From: an uncultured Paraburkholderia sp.
GTDB lineage: Bacteria; Pseudomonadota; Gammaproteobacteria; Burkholderiales; Burkholderiaceae
Reading direction: 5' to 3'
Length of the DNA: 64,000 nt
Assembly: GCA_940746715.1 (NCBI GenBank)
Contig: CALNWN010000003.1
Location: forward strand, 310,001-374,000
Made by a program: the position numbers and the translations under genes. Below the pieces are notes generated by a model. It was not told the origin of the DNA and ran no database searches. It worked only from the letters and a program-made list of their open reading frames with translations. The stretch's first letter is position 1, and each line of letters starts with the position of its first letter. Below, one piece after another: positions 26,744 through 35,738 of this stretch.

Positions 26744-28495
26744 ATGGATTTCAGCTTTGACCTGAAGCGCACCGCCAATGCGTCCGCATGGCGCGTGCTG
26801 CCCAATCGCTGGGACTTTGTCGCGTTCCCGCTCATCATCTGCATTATCGCGATGGCGGCGATAGGCTTTCACGAGACGCTCGCGCCGATGTCGACGCTGA
26901 AGACCCAGGCGATCTCGCTCGATCCGGCGAATCTGCCCGAGTACGCGATGCGCACCACCTTGCGCATGCTCGCGGCGATGGTCGCGTCGCTGATCTTCAC
27001 GCTCGTCTACGGCACGCTTGCCGCGAAGAACCGCCGCGCCGGCCTCATGCTGGTGCCGATTCTCGACATCCTGCAGTCGGTGCCGGTGCTCGGCTACATC
27101 TCGTTCACCGTCACGTTCTTTCTCGCTCTCTTTCCCGGGCGCGTGCTCGGCGCCGAACTCGCGGCGATCTTCGCGATTTTCACGAGCCAGGCGTGGAACA
27201 TGACGTTCAGCTTCTACCAGTCGCTGCGCACGGTGCCGCGCGATCTGGACGAAGTCTCGCGCGGTTTTCATCTGACGTCGTGGCAGCGCTTCTGGAAGCT
27301 AGAAGTGCCGTTTTCCATGCCCGGCCTCATCTGGAACATGATGATGTCGATGTCTGGCGGCTGGTTCTTCGTGGCCGCTTCGGAGGCGATTACGGTCGGC
27401 AACAACACGATTACGCTGCCCGGCATCGGCGCCTATCTCGCAGCGGCCATCACGGAGAAGAACCTGCACGCGATCGGCTGGGTGATTCTGGCGATGACCG
27501 TGGTGATTCTCGCGTACGACCAGTTCCTGTTCCGCCCGCTGGTGGCGTGGGCTGACAAGTTCCGCATGGAAAACACCAGTTCCGGCGATGCGCCCGAATC
27601 CTGGCTGCTCGACCTGATTCGCCGTACGCGCCTGATTCACCGGCTGCTCGTGCCGCTCGGCTGGATGTTCGCGAAGGCCGCGCGGGTGCCGTTCCGCCTG
27701 CCCGCGCTGCACGGGCCGCGCTTTCCGATTCCGCAGATCCAGAAGAGCTCGCGCGTCGGCGACATCGTATGGGGCGCGCTGGTGCTGCTCGGCACCGTGT
27801 ATGTGGTGTATCGCGTGTTCATTTACGTGCGCACCGGCGTGTCGCTCGACGAAGTCGGCCATGTGTTTCTGCTCGGTCTCATCACGCTGTTGCGCGTGGT
27901 GCTGCTGATCGCGCTGGCTTCTGTGATCTGGGTGCCGGTCGGCGTGCTGATCGGCTTGCGGCCGGCGCTCGCCGAGAAGATCCAGCCGCTCGCGCAGTTC
28001 CTAGCCGCGTTTCCGGCGAACCTGCTGTTTCCGGTGTTCGTGATCGTGATCGTGCGCTTCAATCTGAACCCGGACGTCTGGCTCTCGCCGCTGATCGTGC
28101 TCGGCACGCAGTGGTATATCCTGTTCAATGTGATTGCCGGCGCGACGTCGTATCCGAACGACTACCGCGAGGCGGCCAAGAATTTTCACATTCGCGGCTG
28201 GCAATGGTGGCGTCAGGCCATGTTGCCGGGCATCTTCCCGTACTACGTGACGGGCGCGATCACCGCGTCGGGTGGCGCCTGGAACGCGAGCATCGTCGCG
28301 GAATTCGTGCAGTGGGGCGACACCAAGGTTGCCGCGCACGGGCTCGGCGCCTATATCGCGCAGTCCACTGCCGCGGGCGATTATCCGAAGATCATTGTCG
28401 GCATCGCCGTGATGTCGCTGTTCGTGACGTTGTTCAACCGCCTGCTGTGGCGCCCGATGTACGCCTACGCGGAAGCCAAGCTTCGGCTGGACTGA
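26744..28495 (+). CDS. ABC transporter permease, two permease domains fused (NitT/TauT-like)
   Basis: Protein of 583 residues made of two binding-protein-dependent permease domains in one chain, about residues 60-285 and 345-583. Each has a coupling loop: DLDEVSRGFHLTSWQRFWKL in the first and YREAAKNFHIRGWQWWRQAM in the second. The relatives are nitrate/sulfonate/taurine-type permeases, which normally work as homodimers, so the fusion gives a ready-made dimer. No substrate-binding protein is encoded nearby. The ATPase gene follows 90 bp downstream. The ATG at 26744 has AAGGAG 8 bp upstream, and an in-frame GTG at 26735 overlaps that site and is rejected. The substrate is unknown. The frame is intact over 1.75 kb. 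Confidence 0.88.
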   Translation: MDFSFDLKRTANASAWRVLPNRWDFVAFPLIICIIAMAAIGFHETLAPMSTLKTQAISLDPANLPEYAMRTTLRMLAAMVASLIFTLVYGTLAAKNRRAGLMLVPILDILQSVPVLGYISFTVTFFLALFPGRVLGAELAAIFAIFTSQAWNMTFSFYQSLRTVPRDLDEVSRGFHLTSWQRFWKLEVPFSMPGLIWNMMMSMSGGWFFVAASEAITVGNNTITLPGIGAYLAAAITEKNLHAIGWVILAMTVVILAYDQFLFRPLVAWADKFRMENTSSGDAPESWLLDLIRRTRLIHRLLVPLGWMFAKAARVPFRLPALHGPRFPIPQIQKSSRVGDIVWGALVLLGTVYVVYRVFIYVRTGVSLDEVGHVFLLGLITLLRVVLLIALASVIWVPVGVLIGLRPALAEKIQPLAQFLAAFPANLLFPVFVIVIVRFNLNPDVWLSPLIVLGTQWYILFNVIAGATSYPNDYREAAKNFHIRGWQWWRQAMLPGIFPYYVTGAITASGGAWNASIVAEFVQWGDTKVAAHGLGAYIAQSTAAGDYPKIIVGIAVMSLFVTLFNRLLWRPMYAYAEAKLRLD

Positions 28496-28585
28496 GGCCC
28501 CGCCGCTGCCGCTACGCACCGGCCCCGAGGGAGCACGAAGACCTGGGCGGCCCGGCGTTTTCCTGAGAATTGAAGGCATAACGCG

Positions 28586-29932
28586 ATGCAAAATCCTAAA
28601 GCTGCAATGACCGCCGCGCCGATCCAGACGCCGCCGAAGCCGCCGCGCCTCGGCGAAGAAATCCTGCGCGGCAAGGACGTGTGCCGCGGTTTCAACAAGA
28701 CGCAGGGCGAACTGCTTGTTCTCGACGACGCGAACCTGTCGCTGCGCGAAGGGGAGATCGTCGGGCTGCTCGGGCGTTCGGGCTCGGGCAAATCGACGCT
28801 CCTGCGCATCATCGCCGGTCTGATCGAGCCGACCGACGGCGAAGTCACGTATATGGGCAAGCCGCTCGACGGGCCGGCAAAGGGCGTCGCGATGGTGTTC
28901 CAGACTTTCGCGCTGTTCCCGTGGCTCACCGTGCTGCAAAACGTGGAAGCCGGACTGGAGGCGCAGGGCGTGGCGGCGCGCGAGCGGCGCGAGCGCGCGC
29001 TCGCGGCGATCGACCTGATCGGCCTCGACGGCTTCGAAAACGCTTATCCGCGCGAGCTGTCGGGCGGCATGCGCCAGCGCGTCGGTTTTGCGCGTGCGCT
29101 GGTGGTCGACCCGACGCTCCTGCTGATGGACGAGCCGTTCTCCGCGCTCGACGTGCTGACCGCCGAGACCTTGCGTACCGACCTGCTCGATTTGTGGACG
29201 CAAGGCCGCATGCCGATCAAGTCGGTGCTGATCGTCACGCACAACATCGAAGAGGCCGTCTTCATGTGCGACCGGATTCTGGTGCTGTCGTCGAATCCGG
29301 GCCGCGTGATCGCCGAAATCAAGGTGCCGTTCAAGCATCCGCGCAATCGTCTCGACCCGGCGTTCCGGCGGCTGGTCGACGAAATCTACGCCAAGATGAC
29401 CGCGCGTCAGACCGACGAGAAGACGAGGAAGGGTCTGGAACTGCACAGCTGGTTGCCGCATGTGTCGACCAACCTGATGGCCGGTCTGATCGAGACGCTT
29501 GCCGCGGCGCCGTACCACGGCCGCGCGGACATGCCGGAAATCGCGCGTTCGCTGCACCTTGAAGTGGACGATCTGTTCCCGGTCGCGGAAGTGCTCCAGC
29601 ATCTCGGTTTCGCGGACATGCGCGAGGGCGATATTTTCCTGACGCCGCCCGCGCGCGTGTTCGCCGGGTTCGGCACGCAGGAGCGCAAGATGATGTTCGC
29701 CGAGCATCTGCTGCGCCACGTGCCGCTTGCCGCGCGAATCAAGAAGGTGTTGAACGAGCGCCCGGGGCACCGTGCGCCGCGCGTGCGCTTCGAGCAGGAA
29801 CTGGAGGACTTCTTGTCCGACAGCGCTGCGGAAGAGACGCTCGACGCGGTCATCAACTGGGGCCGCTACGGGGAGATTTTCTCGTACAACGACCAGACCG
29901 AAATCTTTAGTCTGGAAGACGTGGAGTCCTGA
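28586..29932 (+). CDS. ABC transporter ATPase with C-terminal AAA-associated domain
   Basis: Protein of 448 residues. Residues about 25-270 are a NitT/TauT-type ATPase: Walker A GRSGSGKST, Q-loop MVFQTFALFPWLTVL, signature LSGGMRQRVGFARAL, Walker B LLLMDEPFSALD, switch His in IVTHNIEEAVFMCDR. Residues about 290-448 match the AAA-associated C-terminal domain that is found only on this subgroup of ATPases. It is helical (FAEHLLRHVPLAARIKKVLN) and may regulate or dimerise. It forms a transporter with the fused permease just upstream. A strong terminator follows. The frame is intact. Confidence 0.9.
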   Translation: MQNPKAAMTAAPIQTPPKPPRLGEEILRGKDVCRGFNKTQGELLVLDDANLSLREGEIVGLLGRSGSGKSTLLRIIAGLIEPTDGEVTYMGKPLDGPAKGVAMVFQTFALFPWLTVLQNVEAGLEAQGVAARERRERALAAIDLIGLDGFENAYPRELSGGMRQRVGFARALVVDPTLLLMDEPFSALDVLTAETLRTDLLDLWTQGRMPIKSVLIVTHNIEEAVFMCDRILVLSSNPGRVIAEIKVPFKHPRNRLDPAFRRLVDEIYAKMTARQTDEKTRKGLELHSWLPHVSTNLMAGLIETLAAAPYHGRADMPEIARSLHLEVDDLFPVAEVLQHLGFADMREGDIFLTPPARVFAGFGTQERKMMFAEHLLRHVPLAARIKKVLNERPGHRAPRVRFEQELEDFLSDSAAEETLDAVINWGRYGEIFSYNDQTEIFSLEDVES

Positions 29933-29963
29933 TCGCGCGCCTGTTCATGCACCGGATCCAATG

Positions 29964-29993
29964 AAAACGGCAGGGGAGACCCTGCCGTTTTTT
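29964..29993 (+). terminator. Rho-independent terminator after the ABC ATPase gene
   Basis: AAAACGGCAGGG pairs with CCCTGCCGTTTT and is followed by TT and CG. The A-run on the left lets it serve the minus strand too, where the lipoprotein gene ends at 30049. Confidence 0.92.
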
Positions 29994-30048
29994 CGTTCTG
30001 CTGCGCGGACCTTGGATTGTCCGGCGTCGGGCGCCATGCGCCTCGCTG

Positions 30049-30591
30049 CTACTGCAGATTGCCCCAGCGCTCCACCGCGGGCTCGGCAGACGCCCATTTC
30101 CAGCCCTTGTCCTGCTGACACGCGCTGGCCGTGTACCAGTCTTCGTGCGCGTTGGGGCCGTCGCCGTCCTGCACCGAGAACACGAATTCCTTGCACAGCG
30201 CGAGCGCTGAACCGAACGCGCGCGTAACGCGTACTTGGCCGTGGCCGTTTTCGATGGGCAGCGTATATTTGACGGACCACGGCCGCGTTTCGCCGACCGG
30301 CATGGCGCCGGCCAATGCCGCGATCAGGTTCTGCTGGTCGCTGTGCATGGTGCGCATGTAGCGGCCGACGGCCTCGTCGGTTGCGGCTTGCACGGCGATA
30401 CCGACGCCGATGCCCACCGCCGGATTCGAAGTGACGAGACCGGACGCCACACCGGCGGCCGCGCCGCTTGCCGCGCCGATCGACGAGCAGCCGCTCATCA
30501 GCACACTCGCGCCGATGCACAGCGCGTCGGCGAACGCCGTCAGGCTCACGCGACGAAGCGGCGTCGCAGCCGCGAGCGCACGCGCCATCAT
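30049..30591 (-). CDS. Lipoprotein of unknown function, paralogue A
   Basis: Protein of 180 residues with a signal peptide and lipobox SVLMSGCSS, so probably membrane-anchored. A Gly/Ala-rich stretch (GAASGAAAGVASGLVTSNPA) resembles the membrane-inserted glycine-zipper of small envelope proteins. It is followed by a globular part ending KWASAEPAVERWGNLQ. The next gene upstream (30588) encodes a paralogue with the same architecture and the same ending. They overlap by 4 bp (ATGATG), so they are translationally coupled. No function is assigned to this family that I recognise. The frame is intact. Confidence 0.8.
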   Translation of the reverse strand: MMARALAAATPLRRVSLTAFADALCIGASVLMSGCSSIGAASGAAAGVASGLVTSNPAVGIGVGIAVQAATDEAVGRYMRTMHSDQQNLIAALAGAMPVGETRPWSVKYTLPIENGHGQVRVTRAFGSALALCKEFVFSVQDGDGPNAHEDWYTASACQQDKGWKWASAEPAVERWGNLQ

Positions 30592-31226
30592 TGCAATGCG
30601 CCCCAGCGTTCGGTGGCGGGTTCAGCCGACGCCCACTTCCAGGTATCGCCGTCGCGGCAGATGGACGCAACGTAGAACGCGCTGCTTGCCGGGACGTTTT
30701 TCGTGGCGATGTGGTCGACGGAGAAAACGATCTCCTTGCAGTCGAGCGCGCCCGCGCTGATCGTGCGGCTGACCGTGACGCGGCCGTGCTCGTCGTCTTC
30801 GATCGGCATGGAATGGGTCACGCTCCACGGGGCGATCGCGCCGACGTCGAGCGGGCCGGCGATTTTCGCGATGCCGTCCTGCGTGTTCTTGTGGACGACG
30901 CGCTCCGAGTACTGCACGCCGGCGCGCGCCGCGGCCACCGCGCCGAGACCGATGCCGGTCGCGACGGCAGCATTGCTCGTGACTTTCGCTGCGAGCGCGG
31001 CGCCGGCGATACCAGCGCCGGCAGTCGCACCTTCCGTGTAGACCGAACTGCAGCCGGAGAGCGCCGACCCGAGCGCAACGGCAAGGGCCGCGAACGCCGT
31101 GGCCCGACGACGTCCACGCGCAGCCGGTTCCTGCAGGCCAGCTTCAACGCGCGACCTGAAGCGCAGTTTCAGGAGCGTTTCCAGGCGCGCTCCGAACCAC
31201 GCGCCGCACACCGTTTTGTTTTGCAT
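30588..31226 (-). CDS. Lipoprotein of unknown function, paralogue B
   Basis: Protein of 212 residues from ATG 31226 (MQNKTVCGAWFGARLET), with AGGGA 1-3 bp before the start. A long basic N region precedes the hydrophobic stretch and lipobox GSALSGCSS. If the real start is internal, none is an ATG near the signal core. After the lipobox a Gly/Ala-rich zipper (GATAGAGIAGAALAAKVTSN) and a globular region follow, ending KWASAEPATERWGALQ, nearly identical to the end of paralogue A. The shared middle motif is PWSV.. followed by MPIE, GRVTVSR and CKEIVFSV. It is first of the two-gene unit. Confidence 0.78.
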   Translation of the reverse strand: MQNKTVCGAWFGARLETLLKLRFRSRVEAGLQEPAARGRRRATAFAALAVALGSALSGCSSVYTEGATAGAGIAGAALAAKVTSNAAVATGIGLGAVAAARAGVQYSERVVHKNTQDGIAKIAGPLDVGAIAPWSVTHSMPIEDDEHGRVTVSRTISAGALDCKEIVFSVDHIATKNVPASSAFYVASICRDGDTWKWASAEPATERWGALQ

Positions 31227-31467
31227 TCCCTGTCTCTGTTCTTGCAAGTGCCGCGGTTCGCGCAAAGGAAGCGTCGAACCGGCGGCAGATCGTCCCATCG
31301 TTAAAAATGGGCTGCTGCATTTTGCAGGATGCGTTTTGTAAATGGCAGAGGGAAAGTGCAAGCAATTGCAAAAGATGATGCGCGTCAAACCGATTTCTGC
31401 TCGGCCTGCAGGCTGGTTTGATTGATGGTGCGAACTGTTTGCGGAGGAAAGTTCTGCGCGTGCACGT

Positions 31468-32526
31468 CTAGTGTTCGGTATCTTCTTCCGTGCTTTCGTC
31501 GCCGTATGCGCTCAGGCGGTTGTAGAGCGTTTTCAGGCTCACGCCGAGCGCTTTTGCCGCGCGCCGCTTGTCGCCGCCGCAGTACTTCAGCGTGCCGAGA
31601 ATGATCTGCTTCTGCGCGTCGGCGAGCGGCGTGCCGATCCACACGCTCATGGCATCGCCTTGCGTGACGGGCCGCTTCACTTTCGACGCGAGGTGCGGAT
31701 GCGGCAGCTCGACTGTCTTCTCCGCGAGAATGAACGCGCGGTACACGGCGTTCTTCAGCTCGCGCACGTTGCCCGGCCACGACCACGTGCGCAGCGTTTC
31801 GATCGAGCGTTTGCTGAAACTCTTGTTGGTGCCTTCCTGCTGGTTGAGCTGCGCAAGAAAGTGCTGCGCGAGCAGTTCGCGGTCGTTCTCGCGTTCGCGC
31901 AGCGGCGGCGCGCGCAACGGAAAAACCGCGAGACGGTACATGAGGTCTTCGCGCAAACCGTTTTCCTTGACCGCCACGGCCGGGTCGCGATTGGTCGCGG
32001 CGATCACGCGCACATTGCCGCTGATCAGCTCGTTGCCGCCCACGCGATAGAACGTGCCGGTCTCGAGCGCGCGCAAGAGTTTCACCTGGCGCACGGGCGC
32101 CATTTCGGTGACTTCGTCGAGAAAGAGCGTCCCGCCGTTCGCATGCTCGAAGTAGCCGACGCGCCCCTGGACTGCGCCGGTAAAGCTGCCTTTTTCATGG
32201 CCGAACAACTCGGCTTCGATCAGTTCGTCGGGAATCGCGCCGCAATTCACCGCGACGAAGGGCGCCTCGCGGCGGCTGTTCTGGTCGTGGATCGTGCGGG
32301 CAATCAGCTCCTTGCCGGTGCCCGATTCGCCGATGATCAGCGCGGTTGCATCGGTGCTCGCGACGCGCTCGATCTGCTCGTACAGATCGAGCATCACCGG
32401 CGACGAGCCGTACAGCAGGCCGTACGATTTCAGTCCCGCGATGCCGTCCGCGACGCGCTGCTTCGCTTGGGCGGAAGCACTGCCGCCGGCGGACACAGTG
32501 GGCGAGTCCAGATCGATTGACGCCAT
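31468..32526 (-). CDS. Sigma-54-dependent transcriptional activator without receiver domain
   Basis: Protein of 352 residues: a short N-terminal tail, a central AAA+ domain and a Fis-type DNA-binding end. Walker A is GESGTGKE, the sigma-54 contact loop GSFTGA, Walker B GGTLFLDEVTEM, and the arginine-finger region RDPAVAVKENGLREDLMYRL. The C-terminal helix-turn-helix is [23 protein letters not shown]. No receiver, PAS or GAF domain precedes it, so control must come from abundance or a partner. The ATG at 32526 (MASIDLDSPTVS) is chosen over a more upstream codon at 32592. A closely similar full-length activator lies 1.3 kb away on the other strand. Confidence 0.9.
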   Translation of the reverse strand: MASIDLDSPTVSAGGSASAQAKQRVADGIAGLKSYGLLYGSSPVMLDLYEQIERVASTDATALIIGESGTGKELIARTIHDQNSRREAPFVAVNCGAIPDELIEAELFGHEKGSFTGAVQGRVGYFEHANGGTLFLDEVTEMAPVRQVKLLRALETGTFYRVGGNELISGNVRVIAATNRDPAVAVKENGLREDLMYRLAVFPLRAPPLRERENDRELLAQHFLAQLNQQEGTNKSFSKRSIETLRTWSWPGNVRELKNAVYRAFILAEKTVELPHPHLASKVKRPVTQGDAMSVWIGTPLADAQKQIILGTLKYCGGDKRRAAKALGVSLKTLYNRLSAYGDESTEEDTEH

Positions 32527-32836
32527 AAACGGGGAAGTCCTGGCAAATGAGTTTCGTTGGTGCGGCGTGCAGGCCTGGGAACGAGACAGCAAAACTTCTA
32601 TCTCACAAAGGTCAATTTAACCACTTTGACGGCGCTTCCTGCAATCTATGTGACAGCATTCGGGCAAGCGCCGCACAAAGTCGGTCGAAAGTGCTTTCGA
32701 CGTCATCGCGTTGCGCCCCGAGCGGCCCAAATTTACCGGGCACAGCACTTGCTGTTCGCCGGCGACATGCGTGCGCCCGGCCATATAGTGCCGCCCCGCG
32801 TCACGCGAACATCTGAACCTGGACGAGGAGCGAAAG

Positions 32837-33154
32837 ATGACTGACACGACGCAACAGCTTGCACTCGGCGGCCAGAAGATCGTCGAGGATCTGCGAGTGC
32901 TGTTGAAGGATTCGGAGGAAATGCTGCGGCTCGCCGCCAATGTGCCGGGCGAGGGCATCGGCGCGCTGCGCCAGAAGCTCGGCAATCACGTCGAGACGCT
33001 GCAATCCGCGCTCGGCGACGCGCAGGAGAACGCGCACCGGCGCTACCGCTACGCGACCATCAACACGGAACGCTACGTGCGGCAGAACCCGTGGAGTTCG
33101 GTCGCCATCGCCGCGGGCGTCGGCTTCTTGCTCGGTGTGCTGACCGCGCGCTGA
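32837..33154 (+). CDS. DUF883/ElaB-YqjD family membrane-anchored ribosome-associated protein
   Basis: Protein of 105 residues. The first 75 form an amphipathic helix (LGGQKIVEDLRVLLKDSEEM, LGNHVETLQSALGDAQENAH), and the last 20 are a C-terminal membrane anchor (NPWSSVAIAAGVGFLLGVLTAR) of the DUF883 type. E. coli ElaB, YqjD and YgaM of this family bind the inner membrane and ribosomes in stationary phase and under stress. A second small membrane protein follows at 33262 on the same strand. The frame is intact, and GAGGAGCGAAAG precedes the ATG. Confidence 0.9.
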   Translation: MTDTTQQLALGGQKIVEDLRVLLKDSEEMLRLAANVPGEGIGALRQKLGNHVETLQSALGDAQENAHRRYRYATINTERYVRQNPWSSVAIAAGVGFLLGVLTAR

Positions 33155-33261
33155 GCACCGTTCGACCGGCTAGGCCTCCGCTATCGCGGCGGACGCGCGC
33201 CCGTGTTTACCTCCTGGCGCGTAATCACCGCAAGCCAACACCAGCCCAACACAAGGAGTTC

Positions 33262-33531
33262 ATGATGGCTCGACCCAAAATTGGCATTTTCGGTGCGCTC
33301 ATGGCCCTCGGCGGCTATCTCGCGGTGCGCTATGTGCAGCGCAGCCGCGCCGCCCAGTCGACGACGAGGCGCGAGTTGAACCGCTGGGAAGACGAGGGCG
33401 GCGCAGTCGTGACGCCGTCGGCGTCGTCCGCGCAGTCCGGCGGGGGCCTTACGGCAACCGCGGGTCCCGGCGCCCACGGCCCGAACGGCTCCGCCCACCC
33501 GGACGCCTGGCCTTTTCCGCACAGCAGCTGA
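33262..33531 (+). CDS. Small single-helix membrane protein, hypothetical
   Basis: Protein of 89 residues: MMARPKIGIFGALMALGGYL supplies a short membrane segment, followed by a basic patch (RYVQRSRAAQSTTRRE) and a Ser/Gly/Pro-rich tail that looks disordered. It lies 107 bp behind the DUF883 gene, probably in the same stress-related unit. AAGGAG is 4 bp from ATG 33262 and 7 bp from ATG 33265, so either may be used. I do not recognise a named family. Confidence 0.7.
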   Translation: MMARPKIGIFGALMALGGYLAVRYVQRSRAAQSTTRRELNRWEDEGGAVVTPSASSAQSGGGLTATAGPGAHGPNGSAHPDAWPFPHSS

Positions 33532-33834
33532 GGCTGCTTTGCGGCCCCGCGCCGCCGCTGGCCCTTCCGGCGTGCGGCGCAGGGCCGGGACTGTTAAATT
33601 GTCTCAGTAAAGCCTTATAATAAGTAAATACACAACAATAGTGCCGATCATGCGCCCGAGTTTTCGTGTGCATTGTTGCAATATTGAAAGAAATCGGTGA
33701 CTAAGCGCTGTACGGAAGTTGGCGTATGCTCACTTTGAGAGATAGATGCCGGCTGCCCGCGCGAGGTCGTCGCCGCTTTTCGGCATGCCCCGCCGCATGC
33801 TGTTCCTCCCGCGCTTGCAGGCTTTCGAGACGCG
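33532..33834. promoter_or_regulatory. Intergenic region with TATAAT element before the NtrC-like regulator
   Basis: About 300 bp without a gene. An AT-rich island at 33590-33650 contains CTTATAATAAGTAAATAC (about 33613-33630), with TATAAT as a perfect -10 on the plus strand. The -35 about 17 bp upstream is weak (TGTTAA). It is a plausible promoter for the regulator gene at 33835, with a long leader. Confidence 0.45.
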
Positions 33835-35235
33835 ATGCCACATGTACTGATTGTCGATGACGACGCGAGTACCCGCGAGGCGCTTTCCGCCATCATCGGG
33901 GAAGACGGCCTCACCACCGCCACCGCGGGCGATCTGCGCGAAGCGCGCATTCAACTGGTCCGGCAGATGCCGGACGTTGTCTTTACCGACCTCAAGCTGC
34001 CGGACGGCAGCGGAGTCGAACTGTTCGAAGATCTCGACCCGCGCTCCGGCGTGGAAGTGATCGTGATTACCGGCCATGCCACCGTCGAGTCGGCGGTGAA
34101 CGCGCTGAAGATGGGCGCCACCGACTATCTGGTGAAGCCGATCAACATGCAGCGCGTGAAGGCGATTCTGTCGCGCCTGCCGCGCGCCGGCGACCTGAAG
34201 GCGGAAATCGGCACATTGCGCGGCGAACTGCGCCGCATGGGCCGCTTCGGTCTGATGCTCGGCAATTCGCCGGCCATGCAGGAGGTCTACGACCAGATCG
34301 GCCGCGTCGCGCCGACGGCGGCCTCGGTGATGCTGGTCGGCGAGTCGGGAACCGGCAAGGAAGTGGCCGCGCAGACGCTGCACGAGCTGAGCCTGCGCCG
34401 CAAGCATGTGTTTCTGGCCGTGAACTGCGGCGCGATCTCGCCGAATCTGATCGAGTCGGAAATGTTCGGCCACGAGCGCGGTTCGTTCACCGGCGCGGAC
34501 CGTCAGCACAAGGGCTATTTCGAGCGCGCGAACGGCGGCACGCTGTTCCTCGACGAAATCACCGAAATGCCGATCGAGCTGCAAGTGAAGCTCCTGCGCG
34601 TGCTCGAAACCGGCATGTTCATGCGAGTGGGCACCACGAAGGAAATCGAGACCGACGTGCGCCTCATCGCGGCGACCAATCGTGACCCGGAGCAGGCGGT
34701 GCTGGAGGGCAAGCTGCGGCTCGACCTCTACCATCGGCTGAACGTGTTTCCTATCAGCCTGCCGCCGCTGCGCGACCGAGGCAAGGACGTGGAGCTGCTC
34801 GCGCAGGCGTTTCTCGACGAACTCAACGAGCGGCACGGCACGAAAAAGCATTTCCCGCCTGCAGTGAAGGAGATGCTGCTGTCCTACCCTTGGCCGGGCA
34901 ATGTGCGCGAGCTGAAGAACTACGTGCAGCGCGCGCACATCATGTCGGGCGTCGACTCGGACAGCACCGCTACCGTGCCGTTGCAGATCACGTTGTCGAA
35001 GCCCGCGGCGGGCACGGCGATCACGATTCCGTTCGGCACGTCGCTCGCCGAGGCCGACCGTCAGCTGATTCTGGCCACGCTCGAGCAGTGCGGCGGCGTG
35101 AAGACGCGTGCCGCCGAGATTCTCGGCATCAGCCTGAAGACGTTGTATAACCGCCTCGTGGAATACGGCAACGACGCGCGCGAAGAGGGCGATCCCGCCG
35201 ACGAATCTCGCGCGCTGGGCGGCGCGGACGCGTAG
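33835..35235 (+). CDS. Sigma-54-dependent response regulator (NtrC family)
   Basis: Protein of 466 residues. Receiver: acidic pair in HVLIVDDDASTRE, phospho-acceptor Asp52 in VVFTDLKLPDG, Lys in YLVKPINMQ. AAA+ domain: GESGTGKE, GSFTGA, GGTLFLDEITEM. Fis-type end: CGGVKTRAAEILGISLKTLYNRL. Phosphorylated, it would open sigma-54 promoters. No histidine kinase gene is adjacent. The activator at 31468 is a paralogue sharing the AAA+ domain and the last 45 residues. The ATG at 33835 is the family start, although its ribosome-binding site is weak. The frame is intact. Confidence 0.93.
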   Translation: MPHVLIVDDDASTREALSAIIGEDGLTTATAGDLREARIQLVRQMPDVVFTDLKLPDGSGVELFEDLDPRSGVEVIVITGHATVESAVNALKMGATDYLVKPINMQRVKAILSRLPRAGDLKAEIGTLRGELRRMGRFGLMLGNSPAMQEVYDQIGRVAPTAASVMLVGESGTGKEVAAQTLHELSLRRKHVFLAVNCGAISPNLIESEMFGHERGSFTGADRQHKGYFERANGGTLFLDEITEMPIELQVKLLRVLETGMFMRVGTTKEIETDVRLIAATNRDPEQAVLEGKLRLDLYHRLNVFPISLPPLRDRGKDVELLAQAFLDELNERHGTKKHFPPAVKEMLLSYPWPGNVRELKNYVQRAHIMSGVDSDSTATVPLQITLSKPAAGTAITIPFGTSLAEADRQLILATLEQCGGVKTRAAEILGISLKTLYNRLVEYGNDAREEGDPADESRALGGADA

Positions 35236-35344
35236 CGGCGGAACCCGTCCTTCAGCCGGGAGCGCGGCTGCAAACCGCACAGACGGTAAATCGGCACAGG
35301 CCTTGCTGAATCCGAAAGGACATGCATAGCGAGGATCACCGACA

Positions 35345-35572
35345 ATGCCGCAATCCGCCGCCGCTCCCGCGCAGCCCCTTCGCAAGTACGCGCATCGTCC
35401 GGAGCCGATCGAGCCACCCACCGCGCCGCCGACACCGGGCGAGCCCGACACCGTGCCCGATCCGAGCCCGCAACCCATCGAGCCCGTCGAGCCGCCGATC
35501 GGCGATCCGCCGCCGCAGCCCACGCAAACTCCCCAAGCCAGTCGGCGTCCGCCAATCTCTCTGCGCGTCTGA
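35345..35572 (+). CDS. Proline-rich small protein, hypothetical
   Basis: A frame of 75 residues of which about a third are proline (EPIEPPTAPPTPGEPDTVPD, then PIEPVEPPIGDPPPQPTQTP). GAGGATCACC lies before the ATG. The PEP-type repeats and acidic character resemble small disordered proteins annotated in Burkholderia, but the family has no known function. An opposite-strand frame covers the same bases, so composition alone cannot prove it. It sits alone behind the NtrC-like gene. Confidence 0.5.
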   Translation: MPQSAAAPAQPLRKYAHRPEPIEPPTAPPTPGEPDTVPDPSPQPIEPVEPPIGDPPPQPTQTPQASRRPPISLRV

Positions 35573-35653
35573 ATGATCGCTGCTTGCGCCTCTAGCGTCG
35601 CGTAGGGATTTTGTGTACATGTTACAAATGCGATGCAGGTTTTACCGGCACTT

Positions 35654-35677
35654 TACCGTCGTCGCTACCGTCGTCGC
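35654..35677. repeat. 12-bp perfect tandem duplication
   Basis: TACCGTCGTCGC occurs twice without a gap in non-coding sequence, preceded by a related TTTACCGGCAC/TTTACCGTCG pair. Confidence 0.75.
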
Positions 35678-35738
35678 TCCTAGACTGTGTTGATGCCGCT
35701 GTCGCCTGGCGGCGCGGCTTTGCCCGGAGGCATCGATC

